Source: Streptomyces inusitatus
GTDB lineage: Bacteria > Actinomycetota > Actinomycetes > Streptomycetales > Streptomycetaceae
Length of the DNA stretch: 64,000 bases
Reading direction: 5' to 3'
NCBI RefSeq assembly: GCF_014651115.1
Contig: NZ_BMWG01000001.1
Coordinates: 558,001-622,000, forward strand
The notes under the pieces: model-generated
What the model saw: only the letters and a program-made list of their open reading frames with translations
Told to the model about the DNA's origin: nothing
Database searches by the model: none
Made by a program: the position numbers and the translations under genes
Shown: in pieces, positions 58,425 to 64,000 of the stretch
How positions within the stretch are numbered: position 1 is the first letter of the stretch
Layout of the letters: each line of letters begins with the position of its first letter

Positions 58425-60260
58425 CTAGGCCCCTTCTCGCACCAAGTCGTCCACGCGGCTCGCGTAGTCGGTCAGAACCGGGTGGCTGAAGATCGCACCA
58501 AGGGGAATGGACACGTCGAACTGCTTACGGACTTCGGCAGTCACCCTGGCGGCCCTGATGGAATGGCCGCCGATGGCGAAGAAGTCGTCCTGGGCGCCGG
58601 GGTGATGTCCGAGGTACTGGGCCCAGATCTCCGCCATACGGTCCGCGGTCGTCCCCGGTGCTCCCTCGTCGGCGCACGAGGCGCCCCGGGAAGTCCGGAC
58701 AGCCGAGGCAACCGGCGGAGCCGGGGACGCCGGGGAAGCCGGGGAAGCCGGGGAAGCCGGGAGGGGCAGCGCGCCGCGGTCGATCTTTCCGTTCGCGTTC
58801 AAGGGAATCCTTTCGACGTGGTGAATCTCGGTAGGCACCATGTAGGCCGGGAGCCGGTGGCCCAGGGCGGTGCGAACGCCGTCCTCTTCCGCTTCTCCGC
58901 AGTAGAAGAGCAGCAGGGACTGGTCGCCGTCGGGGCCGGGGACGACTGTCGCCGCCGACTGCTCGACACCGGCCGTGTCCAGCACCGCACGCTCGATCTC
59001 AGCGAGTTCGACCCGGTAGCCCCGCAGACTGATCTGGCTGTCGCGGCGCTCGATGAACTCAAGTTCGCCGGCGTCGTTCCACTGGCAGACATCACCGGTG
59101 CGATAGCGCATGGAGCCGTCCGCGTCGCGCACGAAACGCTGAGCGGTCATCCTCTGGTCGTGGCGGTATCCGAATGCGAGAACGTCGCCGCCCACACACA
59201 GTTCGCCCTTCTCGCCCGGCCTGCTGATGACCTGCCCGGCGGCATCGATCAGCCGCACAGCGGCGTTCGTGATCGGACTGCCGATGGCGGGAAGGCCGGT
59301 GCGGCGGGCATGTCGCAGGTCGCCTCCGGCGGTCGTGACCACCGTCGATTCAGTCGGTCCGTAGTGGTTGAAGACCGCGGCCGGAAAGTCGGCGGGCGGG
59401 TACAGACGCAGCCGGTCGCCGCCGGTCGTCAGGAGCTTCAACGAGGCCGGAATCCCGTCCAGGGCGAAGAACTGCTCCGCCAGGGGCGTGCTGAGGAAGC
59501 ACTGTTCGATGGAGCCGGTGCTCAGATAGTCGGCGATCGCGACCACATCGGCCGTATCGAGGTCGCCGTCGGGAAGCACCAGGGTGGCCCCGTTCGCGAG
59601 GGTCGACCACACCTCCCACACCGAGGCGTCGAATCCCAGACCGGCGACAGCACCGACCCTGACCCCGGGCCCCGTGCCATAGCTCCGGCGGTGCCAGTCG
59701 AGCAGGTTCACCAGACTCCGGTGCCCGACTTCGACCCCCTTGGGCGTGCCGGTGGAACCGGAGGTGTAGATCACATAGGCGAGAGAGTCGTCCATGCCGC
59801 CGGATTCACCGGCCCCGGCGTTCAAGACGCCCGGAAGGGACATCTCCGTGCCGGCCCGATCCGGAACCCTCCAAGACAGATCGGGAGCCGAGAGAACACT
59901 CTGTGGCCCGGCATCGGAGAGGATCGAGTGGATCCGCCGGTCGGGCAGGGACGGGTCCAGCGGAAGGTAGGCGCAACCGGCCCGCCAGATTCCGAGTTGA
60001 GCCACCACTCCCGGTACCCCGCGGGGAAAGAGAGAGGCCACCAGCCCGCCGGGGACACAGAACGCCGTGCTCCTCACCCGTGCCGCCACGTCCGAGGAGG
60101 CGTCCCACAGCTCCCTGAAAGTCAGCTTCTCCTTTCCGCATTCAATGGCCGGCGCATCGGGGATGCTCCGGGCCAACCGCTCCATCAGACGCCATACAGT
60201 ATTCTCCGCCGCAGGCTCTGCCAGGTGTTCTGCCGTGAGGTCGTCAACTCGATGGGTCAT
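58425..60260 (-). CDS. Adenylation-peptidyl carrier didomain protein (A-PCP)
   Basis: This 611-residue NRPS module lacks condensation, epimerisation or thioesterase domains. The A domain (about 20-510) has YVIYTSGSTGTPKGVEVGH (A3), FDASVWEVW (A4), NHYGPTESTVVTTA (A5), ELCVGGDVLAFGY (A6), YRTGDVCQW (A7), SQISLRGYRVELAEIERAVL (A8) and NANGKIDRGAL (A10). The hand-derived specificity line is D-A-W-F-L-T-H-V-V, resembling leucine/hydrophobic codes. A Pro-Ala-Ser linker (PASPASPASPASPAP) encoded by 9-bp repeats (58729-58755) leads to the carrier domain (about 540-611), with Ser567 in FFAIGGHSIRAARVTAEV. ATG 60260 overlaps the P450 stop (ATGA). The coupling suggests that the P450 works on the amino acid bound to this carrier. 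Confidence 0.9.
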   Translation of the reverse strand: MTHRVDDLTAEHLAEPAAENTVWRLMERLARSIPDAPAIECGKEKLTFRELWDASSDVAARVRSTAFCVPGGLVASLFPRGVPGVVAQLGIWRAGCAYLPLDPSLPDRRIHSILSDAGPQSVLSAPDLSWRVPDRAGTEMSLPGVLNAGAGESGGMDDSLAYVIYTSGSTGTPKGVEVGHRSLVNLLDWHRRSYGTGPGVRVGAVAGLGFDASVWEVWSTLANGATLVLPDGDLDTADVVAIADYLSTGSIEQCFLSTPLAEQFFALDGIPASLKLLTTGGDRLRLYPPADFPAAVFNHYGPTESTVVTTAGGDLRHARRTGLPAIGSPITNAAVRLIDAAGQVISRPGEKGELCVGGDVLAFGYRHDQRMTAQRFVRDADGSMRYRTGDVCQWNDAGELEFIERRDSQISLRGYRVELAEIERAVLDTAGVEQSAATVVPGPDGDQSLLLFYCGEAEEDGVRTALGHRLPAYMVPTEIHHVERIPLNANGKIDRGALPLPASPASPASPASPAPPVASAVRTSRGASCADEGAPGTTADRMAEIWAQYLGHHPGAQDDFFAIGGHSIRAARVTAEVRKQFDVSIPLGAIFSHPVLTDYASRVDDLVREGA

Positions 60261-61474
60261 GACACTTCCAGTTCAAGGCGTTCCAGCACCGGAATTCCAA
60301 AATGCAGCCTGGTGGTGGGGGGTGCCACCAGCTTCACGTCCTGCCATCTGGCGGACATACGTTCAAGAAGGATCTGAACTTCCATTCGTGCCAGTCCGGC
60401 CCCCAGGCAGTAGTGCTGCCCGTAACCGAATGCCAGATGTTTCTTGATCTTTCGGTCCAGCCGAAGATGTTCGGGGTCGGCGAATGCCGAAGGGTCTCGA
60501 TTCGCGGCCCCCAGCATGAGCAGCACAAGGTCGCCGGCTTCGATGCGCTGCCCGTCGACGGCGATGGGTTCTGTGGCGACCCGGGCTATCTGCCGCACCG
60601 ATGTGTCAAACCTGAGCAGCTCTTCGACAGCCGTCACCGAGCCCCCGGTCCTCAGCTCCCGCCATGCGTCCGCGTGCAGGACCGAACGCACCGCCTTGCC
60701 GATGAATGTCGACGTGGTCTCGAAGCCCGCGTAGACGACGAGGCTCGCCACAGCCGTGATGTCGGCCTCGTCGACCCCGTCCTCCTCCTGGGCTCTCCTC
60801 AGCAGGGCCAGAGCGCTGTCGGGCGGGATGCCGGGATCGCCCAGAGCCGCGTCGACCGCGTCCTGGATCTCGCCCAGTGCCAGGTGGCCTCGACGGGAGA
60901 CCTCGGGGAGGTAGTCGGAGACAAGCAGCGCGGCGATGTCGTGGGACCAGACCTCCAGCCGTGGGGCGATCTCGGCGGGAAGACCCAGTACCCGGCAGAT
61001 CACCCTGCTGGACAGGGGGACCGCCAGATCGGCCATGACGTCGACGACGCCGGACCGGACGCCGAGCAGAGCATCGGCCTGCTCTTCGACGAACGGCCGC
61101 AGCCGGGCCAGCCGGCCTGCGGAGAAGAGCGGTGCGACCAGGCCTCGCAGGGCCTTGTGGCGCGCGCCGTCGTTGAACATGAACCAGCGGCGAACCGTGT
61201 CGGACGTCCGGCCGCCCGTCTCCCCGACGGCGGCCGAGTCATGCAGCACGGTACGGCCGCGTTCCGGCCAGGCGGATGAGAGAGAGGGGTGCCGGATCAG
61301 TTCGGCGACCTCTTCGGCACCGGTGATGAACCAAACCCCCAGGACTTCGTCCTTGTGAACAGCCGGAGCTTCCTTCAGGGCCAGATAATCCGCACAGGGA
61401 TCGGGTTGGATGTCCGCTGCGTGCGCATACGGGCAACGGCTGAGCACGGCGCTGCTCCTGTCGTCGGAATTCAC
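60257..61474 (-). CDS. Cytochrome P450
   Basis: This 405-residue bacterial class I P450 has the I-helix VYAGFETTSTF, K-helix EELLRFD (ExxR), and heme loop HLAFGYGQHYCLGAGLARMEV with axial Cys356. Its N-terminus and length are typical of CYP107-type enzymes. The translational overlap with the A-PCP gene (ATGA) is the arrangement known for aminoacyl-carrier hydroxylases (NovI-, NikQ-like), so a role in beta-hydroxylation of a carrier-bound amino acid is likely. This is inference from gene context. GTG start 61474 directly follows the ATP-grasp stop. Ferredoxin and ferredoxin reductase are not encoded in the window and would come from elsewhere. Confidence 0.9.
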   Translation of the reverse strand: MNSDDRSSAVLSRCPYAHAADIQPDPCADYLALKEAPAVHKDEVLGVWFITGAEEVAELIRHPSLSSAWPERGRTVLHDSAAVGETGGRTSDTVRRWFMFNDGARHKALRGLVAPLFSAGRLARLRPFVEEQADALLGVRSGVVDVMADLAVPLSSRVICRVLGLPAEIAPRLEVWSHDIAALLVSDYLPEVSRRGHLALGEIQDAVDAALGDPGIPPDSALALLRRAQEEDGVDEADITAVASLVVYAGFETTSTFIGKAVRSVLHADAWRELRTGGSVTAVEELLRFDTSVRQIARVATEPIAVDGQRIEAGDLVLLMLGAANRDPSAFADPEHLRLDRKIKKHLAFGYGQHYCLGAGLARMEVQILLERMSARWQDVKLVAPPTTRLHFGIPVLERLELEVS

Positions 61475-62758
61475 TCAGTTCTCGAAGGTCAACGAGACGG
61501 TTCGGTCGATGTCCGACACCAGTTGGAACAGCTCCCCATGCGTGCCGACTTCTCCGTAGCACACATAAATGTTTCCTTGTCTGCCCCGACGCCAGTCGAG
61601 GGTGTCACCCTCCTCGTACTCGGCGGACACTCGCGAGATCTCGGCCCTTTCCCGAAGCTGCTCCACTCCGTGCAGCGTCAGCAGGCGTTTCGCCTCGGGC
61701 GGCGGGGCTTTCGCATACAAGAAGGCGATACGGCTGGGATCCCAGCCGTCCACCGCGGCGGGTGTCTCCGTTTCGCAGAGGGCGAGTCGCGCCGCGATCC
61801 CGACCATGCTGGGACCGCCCGTCTGCCGGACCAGCTCGTTCACCCGTCCGCCCAGACGCCCGTTGACCTCGATGACCTGAGGTCCGTCGGGGGAGAGCTT
61901 CACTTCGGTGTGACAGACCCCCAGGCGGATGCCCAGTCCTCGAATGGCCCCGGACACCACTGATGCCACCTCGGCCGCGCTCCGTGCCGACAGATTCGCG
62001 GGAAAGAACGACCCCGTCTCCCGATACGGCTTGGCCATCGGGAACTTCCCGATGACCGCCAGGTGCTCGATCCGGTCGTGGAAGACGGCGGAGTCGACCG
62101 AGACATAGTCGGCCCAGGGGTTCTCCGAGTGCGACGAGGCGATCTCCGCCTCAAGGACGAACGGCTCGTGCGCGCCTGCTCCCGCACCGTCCGGAAAGAC
62201 CTCTCCGGAGGCGCGTTCGGCGTCGTGCACGGTCTCGATCCGATAGGTGCTGCGGCTACCGGTTCCGATGTCCGGCTTCAGCACCGCCGGCCCTCCGGAC
62301 CGGGCGAACGCGTCGAGCAACGACCGCCGGTCGGTGACGGGCTCGCCGGAGACGTCCGACGCTCCGCAGGCGTTGAGCAGCCGGCGTTGCACGGACTTGC
62401 GGGTCAGGGCTTGGACCACGGCCGGGGTGTGGAAGGGCAGACCGAGGTCCGCCGCCAGCCGGGACGTCAACTCCAGCTGATAGTCGCTGTACGTCACGAT
62501 CCCTTCGGGGGCCAGCTCGCGTACGCGCTCGACGGAGTCGGAGAAATCCATCCCCCGGATGTCGCAGAGCACGCCGAAGTCCGCCATGAGATCGGTGGGG
62601 TACTCCTCGTGCCCGGAGTCGGGGCAGATGAAGATCGGCACCGCGAATTCCTCGAAGGCGGTCACGATGTCTATGACGCCGGCGGCACCCAGGTCGTAGA
62701 CGACGGCCACTCTGCGCAGGCCCTTCACACCTGCCGCGGGCGAATCCGTTTCAGTCAC
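61475..62758 (-). CDS. ATP-grasp family ligase
   Basis: This 427-residue protein has the ATP-grasp fold: an N-terminal Rossmann-like domain (VAVVYDLGAAGVIDIVTAFEEF, about 17-100), a middle lid domain (SGGPAVLKPDIGTGSRSTYRI) and a C-terminal ATP/metal-binding domain with VCHTEVKLSPDGPQVIEVNGRLGGRVNELV (Glu/Asn metal ligands). Members activate a carboxylate as acyl-phosphate and join it to an amine, as in dipeptide ligases (BacD, DdaF). I place the start at GTG 62758, with GGAGG 8 bases upstream, giving MTETDSPAAGVKG; an alternative GTG lies at 62773. It overlaps the upstream gene by 8 bases. In this operon, which has no condensation domain, it is the best candidate for forming the amide bond. 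Confidence 0.87.
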   Translation of the reverse strand: MTETDSPAAGVKGLRRVAVVYDLGAAGVIDIVTAFEEFAVPIFICPDSGHEEYPTDLMADFGVLCDIRGMDFSDSVERVRELAPEGIVTYSDYQLELTSRLAADLGLPFHTPAVVQALTRKSVQRRLLNACGASDVSGEPVTDRRSLLDAFARSGGPAVLKPDIGTGSRSTYRIETVHDAERASGEVFPDGAGAGAHEPFVLEAEIASSHSENPWADYVSVDSAVFHDRIEHLAVIGKFPMAKPYRETGSFFPANLSARSAAEVASVVSGAIRGLGIRLGVCHTEVKLSPDGPQVIEVNGRLGGRVNELVRQTGGPSMVGIAARLALCETETPAAVDGWDPSRIAFLYAKAPPPEAKRLLTLHGVEQLRERAEISRVSAEYEEGDTLDWRRGRQGNIYVCYGEVGTHGELFQLVSDIDRTVSLTFEN

Positions 62759-63533
62759 TTGTGCCGCCTCCACGGAGGAAACCGAGGACGGCGGACCTGG
62801 TGTCGGGGTGCCGGAGAAGACCGGCCCGGTCGCAGTCGACGCGCACGGTCAGAACATCGCCGCCGTCGAGCCACTCCGGCCCACCGGTATGACCGCGGGA
62901 GACCACCTTCAGGGTGCGTCCCCCCCGGGCGGAGGGACGGGCGTCGCGGCACGCCAGCAGATATCTGATCCAGGAGATGTGTGTGCCGTCGACGGTCTGG
63001 GCGACGAGCTCGGCGACGGCGTCGTCGGTCACCCCGTCGGCGGCCAGCGTGCGGACCATACGGCGGACGAGGTCTTCCCGAACGGTCTCGATGAGCAGAT
63101 CGGGCCGGTCCACGAGGGCGGTCGTGTCCACCGGGGACGGTGCCGCACCGGGGGCGTCCTCCTCGATCTGCCGATACGCGGTCAGATAGCAGTCCTGGAT
63201 GTCGTCGACGGTGCACGGACTGGGGTCGAAGCAGATCAGGAGCGGTGGTTCCCCCGTCTCACCGGCGGCGATCTCCGCGTAATAAGCGGACAATCCGCTC
63301 GCCGCGCAGTAACCCAGGACGGCGGCCACGCCACCGTCCTGGTGCGGCCGGGCGGCGAACAGGCTCTCCGCGCGAGCCACCGCGGCGGCGCCGGTCCGAG
63401 CGCCCCGGGCCAGCGGATAGTGCGTGCCGAACCCCTCGGACTCCAGTTTCAGATCGGCGATGTGTGCCTCCGGACGGCGGCCCGGATAGTCGATGATGTC
63501 GAGAATCATCGACCGCTTCGACGGCTCGATCAT
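62751..63533 (-). CDS. Hydrolase/thioesterase-like protein with a Gly-Tyr-Cys nucleophile-type motif
   Basis: This 260-residue protein is first in the biosynthetic operon. I do not recognise a named family. The sequence GVAAVLGYCAASGLSAYYAEIA (residues about 68-90, Cys76) followed by PPLLICFDPSPCTVDDIQDCY fits an alpha/beta-hydrolase nucleophile elbow and following strand, with Cys in place of Ser. A possible acid and a possible His (GTHISWIRYLLACRD, near 200) occur in the second half. It could be a cysteine thioesterase or acyltransferase acting on a carrier-bound intermediate. The ATG at 63533 has a weak ribosome-binding site. It starts the polycistronic unit and overlaps the ATP-grasp gene by 8 bases. 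Confidence 0.65.
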   Translation of the reverse strand: MIEPSKRSMILDIIDYPGRRPEAHIADLKLESEGFGTHYPLARGARTGAAAVARAESLFAARPHQDGGVAAVLGYCAASGLSAYYAEIAAGETGEPPLLICFDPSPCTVDDIQDCYLTAYRQIEEDAPGAAPSPVDTTALVDRPDLLIETVREDLVRRMVRTLAADGVTDDAVAELVAQTVDGTHISWIRYLLACRDARPSARGGRTLKVVSRGHTGGPEWLDGGDVLTVRVDCDRAGLLRHPDTRSAVLGFLRGGGTSD

Positions 63534-63829
63534 GGCCTCGGCCAGCCCTTTCCATGAGATTCCGGCAGCGCTTCATCGGCATCGCGTCAGGCCGCCCCGC
63601 CGGTCCGCGAGATGCCGTGACCAGTTACCGCCCGTAGTGCCGTGACTCATGGTCCGCGCGGCCCTTCCCGTCCTGGTCCTGTCTCGCTACCGGCGGCGGG
63701 GCGAAACCGACCGGATGTCTGCCCGTCATCCCCCTGCGCGGAATGCTGTTGATCGTTTGACCGATGGCCTATGATCCCCACTGCCAAGCCCTCTACCTGG
63801 GGTTTTGCGCGTGGGGGGATAGAGGAGCC
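63534..63829. promoter_or_regulatory. Divergent promoter region of the biosynthetic operon and SARP gene
   Basis: This 296-bp region has no gene. TATGAT at 63770-63775 is a good -10-type hexamer for the plus-strand SARP gene, with TTGATC at 63749 (15-bp spacing) as a weak -35. Transcription would begin near 63782, ahead of the AGAGGAG site at 63821. A heptamer direct-repeat pair typical of SARP operators was looked for and not found with confidence. Confidence 0.4.
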
Positions 63830-64000
63830 ATGACAGCCGCAGACGCAGGGAAGGGTGGGAACCCGTCCGGCCGGGAGCTCCGGTTCCATGTTCTGGGGCC
63901 ACTTGAGGTGTGGGCCGACGGGGTGCGCGTCCGTCTCGGCGGACTCATCCAGGACCGGGTGCTGACCACACTGCTTCTCGATCCCGGGCGGGTGGCCTCG
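63830..64000 (+). CDS. SARP family transcriptional activator, N-terminal fragment
   Basis: Only 57 codons are in the window; the gene continues past base 64000. The start is ATG 63830, preceded by AGAGGAG at 5-base spacing. After a 15-residue polar leader, ELRFHVLGPLEVWADGVRVRLGG and QDRVLTTLLLDPGRVAS match the start of the OmpR-like winged-helix DNA-binding domain of SARP/AfsR-type activators. These proteins activate antibiotic and siderophore-like clusters in streptomycetes. It is divergent from the six-gene operon and is the obvious pathway-specific activator. Whether it is a small SARP or a large AfsR-like protein with ATPase and TPR domains cannot be seen here. Confidence 0.87.
   Translation, partial: MTAADAGKGGNPSGRELRFHVLGPLEVWADGVRVRLGGLIQDRVLTTLLLDPGRVAS

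Overview
The window is high-GC actinobacterial chromosome, most likely Streptomyces. Support comes from dense GTG/TTG/ATG starts with ATGA/GTGA overlaps, a bacterial proteasome activator, a mycothiol-type enzyme, two branched-chain keto-acid dehydrogenase operons, and a SARP regulator. Two perfect ParB sites (TGTTTCACGTGAAACA) at 31371 and 53215 suggest the oriC-proximal core. No rRNA, tRNA, CRISPR or insertion sequence was seen.

Layout. Positions 1-11.8 kb hold housekeeping and small regulatory genes: a partial AI-2E-type transporter, a broken pirin gene, an SseB-domain protein, a 608-aa acyl-CoA dehydrogenase, an M18 aminopeptidase, a thioredoxin-NHL protein carrying an in-frame repeat insertion, a mycothiol-dependent-type enzyme, an MFS-GntR pair and a DacA-type carboxypeptidase. 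Positions 11.8-15.4 kb hold bkdABC, divergent from a LuxR-type response regulator. Positions 16.6-22.8 kb hold a flavin-nucleotide-like protein, an APH-type phosphotransferase with a TTA codon, and two divergent Ser/Thr kinases. Positions 22.9-27.6 kb hold a PadR regulator with an ABC/FtsX exporter. Positions 27.7-34 kb hold bpa, a quinone oxidoreductase, a full K+ channel back to back with a pore-less paralogue, and moeA with a mobA-like gene.

Positions 34-38.4 kb hold bkdFGH and divergent bkdR. Positions 38.5-50.3 kb are a phenylacetate locus: paaR-paaH, divergent paaN, an rRNA/tRNA methyltransferase, an HTTM/DUF5819 membrane pair, paaABCDE and an acyl-CoA dehydrogenase. A palindromic TetR-type box lies before paaN/paaH, before paaA and before bkdF, which suggests that one regulator links phenylacetate and branched-chain catabolism to the acyl-CoA pool. 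Positions 50.3-55.9 kb hold a rhodanese, a J-domain protein, a DUF2252 protein and a two-component system whose kinase carries an extra C-terminal membrane segment and tail.

Positions 55.98-64 kb contain the most interesting region. It is a very tightly coupled six-gene minus-strand operon (hydrolase-like protein, ATP-grasp ligase, P450, A-PCP, free-standing A, PCP-thioesterase) divergent from a SARP gene cut by the window edge. No condensation domain is present, so amide formation would fall to the ATP-grasp enzyme or to genes outside the window. The A-PCP/P450 coupling resembles systems that hydroxylate carrier-bound amino acids. I propose this as a small non-canonical NRPS-like pathway; its product cannot be named from sequence alone.
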